A stretch of DNA of 52,822 nt from the NCBI GenBank assembly GCA_913060675.1, contig CAJXUS010000030.1:1-52822 (forward strand). The letters run 5' to 3'. Under the pieces are notes generated by a model. It worked only from the letters and a program-made list of their open reading frames with translations, did not search any database and was not told the origin of the DNA. The stretch is from an uncultured Rhodospirillales bacterium (lineage in GTDB: Bacteria > Pseudomonadota > Alphaproteobacteria > Kiloniellales > Kiloniellaceae). Below, piece by piece: positions 41,875 to 51,163 of the stretch. Position 1 is the first letter of the stretch. The number at the start of each line of letters is the position of its first letter. The translations under genes and the position numbers were made by a program.

Positions 41875-43884
41875 TTACTCGAATTCGATTATCACCTGAT
41901 CAACGACAAGGCTTTCACCTGCTGCTGCTGAAACTTTGGCAATAACAACATCTTTTTCGGCTCTGAGAATATTTTCCATCTTCATAGCTTCAACAACTGC
42001 CAATTCTTCACCAGCCTTAACGGCCTGCCCCTCTTCCACAGCAACAGAGACCAATAACCCTGGCATCGGAGACAAAAGGAATTGAGAAAGATCCGGTGGC
42101 AGTTTTTCTGGCATCAAAGAGTTATATTCAGCCAATCGACTTTCAATGACCAGCGCCTCAACAGTTAACCCTGAAAGTGTCAACTTAAGTGCAGGTCCCC
42201 GGCGATCGACTTGAACGACGGTTTCTTCCCCGTTTACTTCCGCAAAGAACACTGGCTCATGTGCCATCCAGTCGCCTCTGATCACGGCCTCATAGCCTTC
42301 AGCAGAAACAAGGTATCCATCGTCTTGAAGGTCAATAACCACCGGATAGGCGACCCGATCGATAAAGACTGTCAATTCAACCGCAATGTCTACGCCTTGA
42401 AGTCCATTGATATGTGCACCAAGTGCCGTTTGCTCAGACAAGTTGGTCTGTAAAACGGCAGCAACAGCGACCAACAGCTTGTTCTGTTCTTCGCTGGCTT
42501 GAATACCATGGAACCCATCAGGGAACTCTTCAGGAATGTAATTTGTTGTCAGACGGCCCTCTTTAAAGCGATCTTGAGACATTACAGCAGAGAGGAAACC
42601 CATATTATGGTTAATCCCGCGAATATAATAAGCGTCCAGCGCCGTACGCATACTCTCGATTGCAGTTTCTCGATCCGGCCCATAAGTACAGAGTTTGGCA
42701 ATCATTGGATCGTAGAACATAGAGATCTCTGATCCCTCTTTAACACCTGTATCAACACGAATTACAGGACGACCATTGAACTCCTCATCAGACTCAGGTG
42801 CTTCATAGCGTACCAAACGACCTATAGACGGCAAGAAGTTACGAAGAGGATCTTCTGCATAAACGCGAGATTCAACAGCCCAGCCTTCGAGCTTAACTTC
42901 ATCCTGGGTCAAAGGCAGCTTTTCACCAGCTGCAACCCGGATCATCCATTCCACAATATCAATACCGGTGATTAACTCGGTCACCGGATGTTCGACCTGA
43001 ATACGTGTATTCATTTCCAGGAAGTAAAAGTTCTTATCCTTGTCGACAATGAACTCTACGGTACCAGCCGAATGATAATTTACGGCCTGACCAAGAGCGA
43101 CAGATTCAGCCCCCATTCTTGCTCGTGTTGCCTCATCCAAAAAGGGCGATGGCGCTTCTTCAATTACCTTTTGATGGCGACGTTGGATTGAACACTCACG
43201 CTCTCCAAGGTGAATGACATTACCATGCTTATCACCCATGACCTGGATTTCAATGTGTCGAGGTTCTTCAATAAACTTTTCAATGAAGATACGATCATCA
43301 CCAAAACTCGTCCGCGCTTCGTTCTGAGCTGAACCATAACCCTCGCGAGCTTCGTCATCGTTATAGGCAACCCGCATACCTTTACCACCGCCACCGGCAG
43401 AAGCCTTGATCATTACGGGATAACCGATGCTGGTTGAAATTTGGACAGCTTCTTCGGCATCCTTAATCAACTCCATGTGACCTGGAACAGTGCTCACATT
43501 TGAGGCTTGCGCCAGATGCTTGGATTCAATCTTGTCACCCATAGCCGCAATTGCATTAGTAGGTGGGCCAATGAAGACAATACCCGCATCATCCAACGCT
43601 TTAACGAAGGAAGAGTTTTCAGATAAAAACCCAAACCCAGGATGCACCGCCTGAGCGCCGGTTTCTTTACAAGCTGCGATAATCTTCTCAATTACCAAAT
43701 AGCTTTCAGCAGACGCGGCAGGCCCGATACGAACGGCTTCATCAGCCATTTCAACGTGAAGTGACGATGCATCTGCATCAGAATAAACAGCAACCGTTTT
43801 TATACCCAAACGTTGGGCTGTACGGATGACGCGGCAAGCAATCTCGCCACGGTTTGCAATAAGGATCTTCTCAAACAAGGCCAC
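41875..43884 (-). CDS. pccA: Propionyl-CoA carboxylase alpha (biotin) subunit
   Basis: A 669-residue protein. The biotin carboxylase domain (about 1-450) has ATP-grasp glycine loop KASAGGGGKGMRV and the EMNTRIQVEHPVTE motif. A linker/BT domain follows, and then the C-terminal biotinyl domain with biotinylation Lys635 in VEAMKMEN. Length and the partnering beta subunit fit PccA. It carboxylates its own biotin using bicarbonate and ATP for transfer to propionyl-CoA in PccB. pccB is 72 bp upstream on the same strand. A methylcrotonyl-CoA or acetyl-CoA carboxylase is less likely given the PccB-type partner. Confidence 0.93.
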   Translation of the reverse strand: MALFEKILIANRGEIACRVIRTAQRLGIKTVAVYSDADASSLHVEMADEAVRIGPAASAESYLVIEKIIAACKETGAQAVHPGFGFLSENSSFVKALDDAGIVFIGPPTNAIAAMGDKIESKHLAQASNVSTVPGHMELIKDAEEAVQISTSIGYPVMIKASAGGGGKGMRVAYNDDEAREGYGSAQNEARTSFGDDRIFIEKFIEEPRHIEIQVMGDKHGNVIHLGERECSIQRRHQKVIEEAPSPFLDEATRARMGAESVALGQAVNYHSAGTVEFIVDKDKNFYFLEMNTRIQVEHPVTELITGIDIVEWMIRVAAGEKLPLTQDEVKLEGWAVESRVYAEDPLRNFLPSIGRLVRYEAPESDEEFNGRPVIRVDTGVKEGSEISMFYDPMIAKLCTYGPDRETAIESMRTALDAYYIRGINHNMGFLSAVMSQDRFKEGRLTTNYIPEEFPDGFHGIQASEEQNKLLVAVAAVLQTNLSEQTALGAHINGLQGVDIAVELTVFIDRVAYPVVIDLQDDGYLVSAEGYEAVIRGDWMAHEPVFFAEVNGEETVVQVDRRGPALKLTLSGLTVEALVIESRLAEYNSLMPEKLPPDLSQFLLSPMPGLLVSVAVEEGQAVKAGEELAVVEAMKMENILRAEKDVVIAKVSAAAGESLVVDQVIIEFE

Positions 43885-43956
43885 GATATTAAGCCCCCTG
43901 ATTTGTTAGACGCAATAAGCTTGAGCACTATCCTGCTAGAGGACAGCCAGTCAAAG

Positions 43957-45489
43957 TTACAGCGGCATGTTGCTATGTTTTTTCCAAGGATTCTGCTGCT
44001 GCTTGTTCTGAAGCATTCGCAAAGCCTTTGCGACCCGGCGACGTGTGCCATGTGGCATAATCACATCATCGATAAAACCTCGAGAGGCTGCGACAAAGGG
44101 ATTTGCAAACTTCTGGCGATATTCCTCAGTACGCTCCTCGATCTTCTCCGCATCGCCGATATCCTGACGGAAGATAATCTCAACAGCCCCTTTAGGACCC
44201 ATAACGGCAATTTCAGAAGTTGGCCACGCATAATTCACGTCACCCCGAAGATGCTTAGAGGACATAACATCGTAAGCTCCGCCATATGCTTTACGCGTAA
44301 TGACAGTGACTTTTGGAACCGTTGCTTCAGCATAAGCATAGAGGAGTTTAGCCCCATGCTTAATGATCCCGTTGTACTCTTGAGACGTACCAGGCAAGAA
44401 ACCAGGTACATCGACCAAAGTGACCAACGGAATATTAAAGCAATCACAAAACCTGACAAAACGTGCTGCTTTAATAGAAGACGCAATATCCAGACAACCA
44501 GCTAGTACCATCGGCTGGTTCGCGACAATCCCAACGCTTTCGCCGTCAATACGAGCCAACCCAATGAGAATGTTACCTGCATAATCGGGTTGAATTTCAA
44601 AGAACTCTCCATCATCAACCATCTTGATAATCAGCTCGTTCATGTCGTAAGGCTTGTTGGCGTTGTCAGGAATTAAAGTATCAAGAGAAAGCTCATCACG
44701 ATCGGCGTAATCAGCCGTTGGCTTAGAGGGAGCCTTTTCGCGATTAGAAGAGGGTAAGAAACTCATAAAACGGCGAAGCTCAAGCAAGGCTTCAACGTCA
44801 TTTTCAAAGGCAAGATCAGCAACACCCGACTTACTACTATGGGTAATTGCCCCACCAAGCTCTTCCGCAGTTACTTCTTCATGGGTTACTGTTTTAACAA
44901 CATCAGGACCGGTCACAAACATATAAGAGCTGTCTTTGACCATAAAGATGAAGTCAGTAAGGGCTGGCGAATAAACTGCACCACCAGCACAAGGGCCCAT
45001 AATCATAGATATTTGAGGGACAACACCTGATGCCATCGCATTGCGCTGGAAAATCTCAGCATATCCAGCAAGAGAGTCCACACCTTCTTGGATACGGGCA
45101 CCACCAGAATCATTAAGGCCGATGACAGGAGCACCGACCTCTAAGGCTTTATCCATAATCTTGATGATTTTTTCCGCATGAGAAGCAGAAAGAGACCCGC
45201 CAAAGACAGTAAAGTCCTGGCTATATACAAAAACTAAGCGTCCGTTGATTGTTCCGTTACCTGTAACAACACCATCACCAGGAACGCTTTGTTTTTCCAT
45301 TCCAAAGTCGATGCAACGATGCTCAACGAACATATCCCATTCTTCAAAGGACCCTTCGTCCAAAAGAATGTCGATACGCTCGCGGGCGCTTAATTTACCT
45401 TTGCTGTGTTGAGCTTCTACTCGACGCTCTCCACCGCCTGCTCTGGCAGCCTGTCGCTTTGCTTCCAGTTTTTGAATGATATCCTGCAC
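43957..45489 (-). CDS. pccB: Propionyl-CoA carboxylase beta (carboxyltransferase) subunit
   Basis: A 510-residue carboxyltransferase. I take the GTG at 45489 ([12 protein letters not shown]) as the start because GGGG precedes it by 5 nt and PccB proteins begin this way; a GTG at 45501 lacks an RBS. Motifs include [32 protein letters not shown], and [22 protein letters not shown]. They continue with [20 protein letters not shown], all diagnostic for PccB. It makes methylmalonyl-CoA from propionyl-CoA, feeding the TCA cycle. A short dyad just upstream may be its operator. Confidence 0.95.
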   Translation of the reverse strand: MQDIIQKLEAKRQAARAGGGERRVEAQHSKGKLSARERIDILLDEGSFEEWDMFVEHRCIDFGMEKQSVPGDGVVTGNGTINGRLVFVYSQDFTVFGGSLSASHAEKIIKIMDKALEVGAPVIGLNDSGGARIQEGVDSLAGYAEIFQRNAMASGVVPQISMIMGPCAGGAVYSPALTDFIFMVKDSSYMFVTGPDVVKTVTHEEVTAEELGGAITHSSKSGVADLAFENDVEALLELRRFMSFLPSSNREKAPSKPTADYADRDELSLDTLIPDNANKPYDMNELIIKMVDDGEFFEIQPDYAGNILIGLARIDGESVGIVANQPMVLAGCLDIASSIKAARFVRFCDCFNIPLVTLVDVPGFLPGTSQEYNGIIKHGAKLLYAYAEATVPKVTVITRKAYGGAYDVMSSKHLRGDVNYAWPTSEIAVMGPKGAVEIIFRQDIGDAEKIEERTEEYRQKFANPFVAASRGFIDDVIMPHGTRRRVAKALRMLQNKQQQNPWKKHSNMPL

Positions 45490-45527
45490 GTGTTCCCCCA
45501 CGTTGTTTTATATGGTTATATTTGTGG

Positions 45528-45544
45528 CGCAGTTTTGCACTGCG
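45528..45544 (-). promoter_or_regulatory. CGCAGT-N5-ACTGCG dyad upstream of pccB
   Basis: Perfect 6-bp arms around TTTGC, 39-55 bp before the pccB start. On the minus strand it reads CGCAGTGCAAAACTGCG. The core TGCAAA recalls the TTTGCAAA boxes of short-chain acyl-CoA regulators (PccR/RamB type), but the match is partial. Confidence 0.4.
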
Positions 45545-45587
45545 ATATAAACAGGACGTAATTGATAGCACGTAGAGTTAGGGGATA

Positions 45588-46337
45588 CTAGTGCTCTGTA
45601 ACGTGTTCGACACGTATCAGACTTAAAAATTTCATTGCAGTGCGAAATTCAGTTAATATATTTACATGACGCTCTTCGGCCTCGTCATCAGCACCCCAAC
45701 GTTCGTGCTGAAAGATTTCATGTAAAAGCACCGCTTCATGGGCCTTTTCGACGTCTATGTGCCCTTTCAACAAAGCCAAGCCAACGACTAAGGACCCCCC
45801 TATTCTAACGATACTTGATAATGCCGCCAATTCCATATTGGGGATTGTGCACACAGCATTATGTAAAGCTTTTAAAGTACTTTCAGTTTGATCTACGCTC
45901 AGGAGGCCACTTGTAATTGCAAGCGGCGCATCAAAGGTCAAAGCAGTCCAATCCAGCAGTGGTTGCCATATTTCTTTTTGGAGGTCTTGGAGATCTTGCA
46001 TGCTATCATCCCAATAACACAGCAAATCATGACCGCCATAAGCCGAAATACCCTCTACGGCCTCATCACGCTCTCCGCCGATCCAATCAATAGCCGTACA
46101 GGTAAAGGTCATCATCGGCATCTTTGTAGAATCGATTTCCTTACCCTGTGCATTCCATTCATCAGCAACGGCTTGTGCCAGTTCCATCGTTGGAAACAAC
46201 AAGGGTAATTGTTCGGGTGTTTTGACAATTCGACCATCCAAAAGCACAACAAACCCTTCTTCCTGAGCTTCGGCAGTGGCTTCTTTATAAAAACGTTTTA
46301 AGGCGAGTGATGAGGACATGACGTTCAAACTATCCAT
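45588..46337 (-). CDS. ATP12-family F1-ATPase assembly chaperone
   Basis: A 249-residue ATP12 homologue: LKRFYKEATA, the LDGRIVKTPEQLPLLFPT stretch, AQAVADEWNAQGKEID and PMMTFTCTAIDWI are the family's conserved core. Such proteins bind the F1 alpha subunit during ATP synthase assembly and occur in Alphaproteobacteria and mitochondria. The start is either 46337 or the ATG at 46319 (MSSSLALKRF); neither has a clear RBS. It sits downstream of the HAD phosphatase gene and upstream of pccB. Confidence 0.9.
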   Translation of the reverse strand: MDSLNVMSSSLALKRFYKEATAEAQEEGFVVLLDGRIVKTPEQLPLLFPTMELAQAVADEWNAQGKEIDSTKMPMMTFTCTAIDWIGGERDEAVEGISAYGGHDLLCYWDDSMQDLQDLQKEIWQPLLDWTALTFDAPLAITSGLLSVDQTESTLKALHNAVCTIPNMELAALSSIVRIGGSLVVGLALLKGHIDVEKAHEAVLLHEIFQHERWGADDEAEERHVNILTEFRTAMKFLSLIRVEHVTEH

Positions 46338-46374
46338 TGTCTAATAGCTTGGGAGCTAGATTAATGTTGAGGGA

Positions 46375-47055
46375 TTATAACAGATCTAAGAAAGACGTGG
46401 GTAATTCTTCGCAAGAATTTACAATGGTGTGCGCACCGGCTTGAATCAGTTGCTCATTCGTATGATAACCCCATGAAACTCCCACGGCGGCAACTCCGGC
46501 TGAGCGAGCCATTTCAATGTCATAGGTCGTATCACCAATCATGACGGTATCACTGGCACTAACACCATTTTCGGCCATTGCTTGATGTAAAATTTCAGGA
46601 TGCGGCTTACTTGGTCCGTCATCAGCCGTTTTCAATGTAACAAAATACTCTGACAGGTCATGATGCTCGAGGCTTTTCTTTAACCCTCTCAGGTTTTTCC
46701 CCGTAGCAATAGCCAACAGTTTATCGGGTTGATTAAGGCTATCCAACATCGCCCGGACTCCTGGAAATACAGGTTCATCAAAATCGGGGAGTTGCCTTGC
46801 CTTGATAAAAGCTTGGCGATAGGAATCAGAAACCGAACACGCCAATTCCCATGGCGAGCCTTCGGGTAACATCTCTGCCACTGCGTATTCTAACTTTAAG
46901 CCAACAATACGCCGGACATCATCCAGAGTGGGTGCTTTAAGTCCATTTTCAAGAAAGGCCAAAACCATATTCCGATGAATATTGTACTGGCTATCAACCA
47001 AGGTTCCGTCGAAGTCAAAAATTACGAGCTTGAAACGATGTTGTAACACTTGCAT
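46375..47055 (-). CDS. HAD-superfamily hydrolase (phosphoglycolate phosphatase-like)
   Basis: A 226-residue HAD subfamily IA enzyme. The nucleophile motif is FDFDGTLVDS (Asp14, Asp16), a helical cap covers about 20-85, motif II is AIATGKN, and Lys is in KPHPEI. The acidic motif IV GDTTYDIEMARSAG follows. The substrate is not determinable; in Alphaproteobacteria this gene is a stable neighbour of rluC and atp12, and may act in metabolite repair. Confidence 0.88.
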   Translation of the reverse strand: MQVLQHRFKLVIFDFDGTLVDSQYNIHRNMVLAFLENGLKAPTLDDVRRIVGLKLEYAVAEMLPEGSPWELACSVSDSYRQAFIKARQLPDFDEPVFPGVRAMLDSLNQPDKLLAIATGKNLRGLKKSLEHHDLSEYFVTLKTADDGPSKPHPEILHQAMAENGVSASDTVMIGDTTYDIEMARSAGVAAVGVSWGYHTNEQLIQAGAHTIVNSCEELPTSFLDLL

Positions 47056-47137
47056 CCCATTCTTTAAGTATGAAACCTTCAGTACAAATTAACCCTGAGA
47101 CGAAACCACCTCGGGATCAAAATAATCAAATTAACGA

Positions 47138-48214
47138 TTAATCGTTTAATCTATCTTCTTTAGTAGTGAAAAAATCACGGAGATCTTGTGGCGGGCAATG
47201 AGCAAGGTCGCCAGCATAGCCCTCGAGCAGTTCGATTGAATTTTCACCATGATTTGGATTAAACCCTAGGCTTTCCCAAGCTTGAACCATATGAGGTGAC
47301 AATTCTGCCTTAATCCGTAAAGTCGTTCCATCTTCAGGATGTGGAATGGCAATTTCACGTGCATGTAACATCATATCTTTCGGTATTTTATCACCGAGAG
47401 GATAAGCATTTTTACCGCCGTACTTACCGTCGCCAAGGATTGGCGCTTCAAGTGCGCCACAATGAGCACGTAACTGATGGGTACGACCAGTGAGGGGCAT
47501 AAGGGCGACCCACGCTGCTTTACGCCCGGCCTTAGCTATTCTGTTATAAAGGGTCAGAGCTTCTTTGCCGTTACCATAGTCGACAACCATTTTCTCGCCT
47601 TGGGCACCCGGTTGCTTTTCAAGGGGAAGGTATATCCAACCCTTTTTTTGAGGAGGAACAGCGCCGACAAGAGCCCAATAAACTTTTTTAGCCGTTTTCC
47701 CCTTAAAGGACTGGGTTAAGATCCGAGCAGCAGGTGCATTACGAGCCAGAAGTAAAACGCCGCTGGTATCTTTATCAAGACGATGCACAAGCCTTGGCTT
47801 CTCTTGCTTCTCATAGCGCAAAGCATCCAACATACCATCTAGGTGCTTACTCTGTCCTGTACCGCCTTGTACAGCTAGCCCAGCGGGCTTGTTAATGGCG
47901 AGCACCCAGTCATCTTTATAGATCACCATATCCCGAACGGCCTGCATCTCTTCACGGCTCATAACGGCCTCCGAAGAAGATCTTCTTGGACGATCATCGG
48001 CAGCCTTATCAGGAATCGGGGGTACGCGTATTTCTTGGCCAGGCTCTAATCGCGTTGAAGCTTTCGCTCTTTTGCCATCAATACGAACTTGCCCTTTACG
48101 GAGCATTTTTTCGACCTGGATATAGCTAAAAGCAGGATAATGTTTCTTAAACCAGCGATCCAGGCGTACTCCACCATCGTGTGGTCCAACTTTAACCATG
48201 GTTACAGCGCTCAT
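47138..48214 (-). CDS. rluC: 23S rRNA pseudouridine synthase RluC-type
   Basis: A 358-residue RluA-family enzyme. The S4 RNA-binding domain (about 15-65) contains RLDRWFKKHYP and LRKGQVRIDGKR. The catalytic domain has Asp147 in HRLDKDTSGVLLLAR, and RTHQLRAH and LGDGKYGG later. The start ATG at 48214 overlaps the crcB stop in ATGA. RluC modifies U955/U2504/U2580 (E. coli numbers) of 23S rRNA; RluA/RluD specificity cannot be excluded, but S4 presence and context fit RluC. Confidence 0.9.
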   Translation of the reverse strand: MSAVTMVKVGPHDGGVRLDRWFKKHYPAFSYIQVEKMLRKGQVRIDGKRAKASTRLEPGQEIRVPPIPDKAADDRPRRSSSEAVMSREEMQAVRDMVIYKDDWVLAINKPAGLAVQGGTGQSKHLDGMLDALRYEKQEKPRLVHRLDKDTSGVLLLARNAPAARILTQSFKGKTAKKVYWALVGAVPPQKKGWIYLPLEKQPGAQGEKMVVDYGNGKEALTLYNRIAKAGRKAAWVALMPLTGRTHQLRAHCGALEAPILGDGKYGGKNAYPLGDKIPKDMMLHAREIAIPHPEDGTTLRIKAELSPHMVQAWESLGFNPNHGENSIELLEGYAGDLAHCPPQDLRDFFTTKEDRLND

Positions 48215-48591
48215 ACGACAAAAGACCTCATTAGATAATAACCAGCAATAAAGGCTGCTATAGAGAGAAACACAGACAAACACAAGTAGAGGACTGCAAG
48301 TCCCATTGCATCGCGTTGGATTAGCACGACCACATCCATAGAAAATGTGGAGAAGGTCGTGAATGCACCGAGTAGGCCGACAGTGAGAAATGCTCTTATT
48401 TCAAGTGAAGCTATACCCCCTGAGCCAATCCAGGGTACGAGAAGGCCCATGACAAATGAGCCTACGATATTCACGGCCAGAGTACCCGTTGGAATCATGG
48501 TACCAACGAGTGAGCCCATCATGATAAAGACCAGGTATCGCCCCATTGCACCAAGGGCGCCACCCATAGCAACCGCCGCTAACATTTTCAT
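48211..48591 (-). CDS. crcB: Fluoride exporter CrcB/Fluc
   Basis: A 126-residue, four-span membrane protein starting at ATG 48591 (MKMLAAVAMGGALGAMGRYL) with GCAGG upstream. Diagnostic are GALGAMGRY, the TLAVNIVGSFVMG span with the conserved Asn, and GLLGAFTTFSTFSMD carrying the TTFSTFS channel motif. Fluc proteins form dual-topology dimers that let fluoride leave the cell. It overlaps rluC by four bases. I see no crcB-type fluoride riboswitch in the 50 bp left between its start and the adjacent repeat element. Confidence 0.95.
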   Translation of the reverse strand: MKMLAAVAMGGALGAMGRYLVFIMMGSLVGTMIPTGTLAVNIVGSFVMGLLVPWIGSGGIASLEIRAFLTVGLLGAFTTFSTFSMDVVVLIQRDAMGLAVLYLCLSVFLSIAAFIAGYYLMRSFVV

Positions 48592-48639
48592 CCAAGACCT
48601 GCCTTGCTTGTTCCCGTAAAGGAACAAATCCTACACCTA

Positions 48640-48901
48640 ATACCACCGCCCCCTAATAATGCCCCATCTGGACACATTTTCAAGATTTTCGGCGAGGAGC
48701 ACGGACTTCCGCGATGCGGTGTATCGCAAAGTTTGTGCGACGCGGTCCGAAAGTCTTGAAAATATGCCGTTTCGATCACATCCACGTCCCCCCGACGCGC
48801 GTCAAAAAGCCTTGACGATACACCATATCGCCTGCAGCTTTCTTCCTACTCGGGGGTAAGTGGACGAGATCCAAAGGGGCATTATTAAGGGCCGATGGTA
48901 T
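48640..48901. repeat. MITE-like palindromic element between crcB and the cysteine-hydrolase homologue
   Basis: 26-bp terminal inverted repeats (48640-48665 and 48876-48901) match at 23 of 26 positions; both carry TAATAATGCCCC / GGGGCATTATTA. TA flanks both tips. Inside are nested stems: CATTTTCAAGATTTTCGG against CCGAAAGTCTTGAAAATATG, CGGAC/GTCCG arms, and GCGAT...ATCGC motifs repeated in inverse in the second half. It is more GC-rich than its surroundings. No believable gene: frames on both strands are by-products of the palindrome. Non-autonomous mobile element is the best reading. Confidence 0.65.
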
Positions 48902-48983
48902 AACAATAAGTTATGAAATAGGTATCAAAGAATCTGGCCTATTGCAAAAATCTCTGTATTGAATTTAATTTTATATAAAGAGC

Positions 48984-49661
48984 TTAAGCCGCTTTATCTT
49001 TTTCGCTGTCTTCGCGCGGATCATTGAGCCATGACAGCAACTCATCCGTATCCATAAGATATACGCCCATACGGCCAAGCTCACGAAGACCTTGTTCTGT
49101 TGCATTGCAAAGGGCATCTGGAACAACAATAACACGGAAATCACGAGCACTGGCTTCATATATCGTCGCACGCGTAGCAGTCGTGAACGAGAAGCCACAA
49201 AGAACAAGAGTATTTACACCGCGACCGCGGAGCTCTTCTTCCAAAGGTGTATCATGAAAGGCACCCCAGCGAGGACGATAAAAAATAGATTCATTATCGC
49301 CGATTTGCTGTAATTTACCTTCGAACAGAATATCAGGGTTAATTCTAACTTCTGCGCCTTCGGGCTGGATCTCATCAACCAGTTCGGCACCAAGGCTACC
49401 GGGCATAAAAATTCTCAAGCCTTCTTCAACTGCTGTACGTCGACACAGATCAACATTTGAGCCATCGGTTTTGTACAAACGAATTGAATGATAAACGGGT
49501 GCCAGTCGATCACGAAAACCCTGAACCAATTTACTCATAGCTGGAATAGCGCGAGATAGCCCGGATGCTCTTATTGGAGAACTAGGGAGAATATAGTCTC
49601 TTTGCGCAGATAAGGTAATGAGTGCCACATGATCTTTTTGCGGACGAATATACTCTGGCAT
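48984..49661 (-). CDS. Isochorismatase-fold cysteine-hydrolase homologue lacking the catalytic Cys and Lys
   Basis: A 225-residue isochorismatase-like protein from ATG 49661; a longer frame to 49799 adds 46 residues but has no usable RBS. The triad Asp is present (AQRDY, Asp22). The Lys position is Arg129 (FYRPRWGAF; relatives have KPRWGAF), and the nucleophile Cys position is Ala162 (GFSFTTATRATIYEA; relatives have a Cys three residues before RT). Normal amidohydrolase/N-carbamoylase chemistry should be lost. It may act as a binding protein or be decaying, although the frame is intact. It lies between the palindromic element and rarA. Confidence 0.8.
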   Translation of the reverse strand: MPEYIRPQKDHVALITLSAQRDYILPSSPIRASGLSRAIPAMSKLVQGFRDRLAPVYHSIRLYKTDGSNVDLCRRTAVEEGLRIFMPGSLGAELVDEIQPEGAEVRINPDILFEGKLQQIGDNESIFYRPRWGAFHDTPLEEELRGRGVNTLVLCGFSFTTATRATIYEASARDFRVIVVPDALCNATEQGLRELGRMGVYLMDTDELLSWLNDPREDSEKDKAA

Positions 49662-49813
49662 ACGTGACTTACCCTCTAGGACGTCGCTTATTCGTGCTAG
49701 GCACAGCGATTGGTTATAGGATTTATTCACACTAGTAACACCCAAATGCCACTTTTCCGCAATCGCCAGATGTTCATGGCAGCCACGCAGATTTTGCATT
49801 CCTTAGTAAATTG

Positions 49814-51106
49814 CTAGGTTTCCTGCCGCTCTTGGCGAAGCTTATCCCAATAATGAAGGCGTTTTTTTACTTCGCGCTCAAAGCCCCGTTCCACCGGTTG
49901 GTAGAAATTGTGTCGGGGCATATTATCCGGAAAGTAGTTTTGCCCTGAAAATCCATCTTTTGTATTGTGGTCATAAGCATAATTTTTCCCATAACCAAGA
50001 TCTTTCATCATCTTGGTTGGGGCATTAAGAATATGCTTAGGAGGAGACAATGATCCTGTTTCTTTAGCCGTTTGGACACTGGTTTTATACGCTTTATATG
50101 CTGCATTAGATTTTGGAGCTGTCCCCAGATAAATAACTGCCTGCGCAAGAGCCAGTTCCCCCTCGGGAGAGCCCAAACGTTCATAAGATTGCCACGCATG
50201 CAAAGCTTGAGACATCGCATTGGGATCGGCGAGGCCTATATCCTCTACAGCAAAACGGAGTAATCGACGCGCGATAAAATTAGGATCTTCTCCTCCAGCC
50301 AACATCCGGGCAAGCCAATAGAGAGCGGCATCACAATCAGATCCGCGCAATGACTTATGTAGTGCAGAAATAAGGTTGTAATGCCCTTCTTGCCCTTTGT
50401 CGTAGATCGGGGCTCTTTTTTGAATGGCTTCAGCAAGCTCACTACTATCCATCTCATCACCAGGAGGTAGATTGAAGAGTTCTTCTGCCATATTCAGTAA
50501 GTATCTACCGTCGCCATCAGCCATCGCAATAACGGACTGACGGGCTTCTTCTGTCAGCGGAAGGGTAAAGCCCATTTCCTGTTCAGCGCGAACAAGTAAA
50601 TCTAGCATACCCTCTTCATCCAGGCGTTTGAGCACCATGACCTGAGAACGCGATAACACCGCAGGGTTCAGCTCAAAAGAGGGATTTTCGGTTGTTGCAC
50701 CGACAAGTACAATTGTACCGTCTTCCATATGCGGTAAGAAGCTATCTTGCTGAGCTCGATTAAAGCGGTGGACTTCATCGATAAAAAGAAGCGTCCCCTG
50801 CCCCATCGCCCGACGTTCTCTTGCCCGCTCAAAGATCTTCCGAAGGTCAGCCACTCCAGAAAATATTGCTGAAATGGGTTCAAAATGTAAATCCGTAACA
50901 TCAGCAAGTAACCGTGCAATCGTCGTCTTGCCACAGCCCGGCGTTCCCCACAAAATCATCGAAGCTAATCTTTGAGCGCGTACCATACGCCCAATAGGAC
51001 CATTTTCACCGACAAGATGATCTTGCCCCACGACTTCATCTAAGGTCTGCGGCCTCAACCGATCAGCCAAAGGACGCGTAGCTTCATTCTCAAATAGTCC
51101 AGCCAC
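49814..51106 (-). CDS. rarA: Replication-associated recombination protein RarA (MgsA)
   Basis: A 430-residue clamp-loader-like AAA+ ATPase. The start MAGLFENEATRPLADRLRP is typical; Walker A is GTPGCGKTTIARLL, Walker B LLFIDEVHRFN, sensor 1 region VGATTENPSFELN. The C-terminal tetramerisation part has SALHKSLRGSDCDAALYWLA. It acts at stalled replication forks and gaps. It is 58 bp downstream of the htrA gene, on the same strand. Confidence 0.95.
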   Translation of the reverse strand: MAGLFENEATRPLADRLRPQTLDEVVGQDHLVGENGPIGRMVRAQRLASMILWGTPGCGKTTIARLLADVTDLHFEPISAIFSGVADLRKIFERARERRAMGQGTLLFIDEVHRFNRAQQDSFLPHMEDGTIVLVGATTENPSFELNPAVLSRSQVMVLKRLDEEGMLDLLVRAEQEMGFTLPLTEEARQSVIAMADGDGRYLLNMAEELFNLPPGDEMDSSELAEAIQKRAPIYDKGQEGHYNLISALHKSLRGSDCDAALYWLARMLAGGEDPNFIARRLLRFAVEDIGLADPNAMSQALHAWQSYERLGSPEGELALAQAVIYLGTAPKSNAAYKAYKTSVQTAKETGSLSPPKHILNAPTKMMKDLGYGKNYAYDHNTKDGFSGQNYFPDNMPRHNFYQPVERGFEREVKKRLHYWDKLRQERQET

Positions 51107-51163
51107 CTTATTATCCTTTAACTGATGATGATTTGGGATATGTCATTGTATTCCAATTCAACA

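Noticed and set aside
12729..48591. Functional link between the dehalogenase-like gene and crcB
   Set aside because: They are about 35 kb apart on opposite strands, and crcB sits in a housekeeping block; co-occurrence in the window is not evidence.
48592..48660. Possible fluoride riboswitch upstream of crcB
   Set aside because: Only about 50 bp separate the crcB start from the repeat element and I cannot find the conserved fluoride-aptamer pattern there.
48588..48859. Overlapping ~65-codon frames on both strands inside the palindromic element
   Set aside because: They arise from the inverted repeat structure, lack RBSs and overlap crcB; not credible genes.
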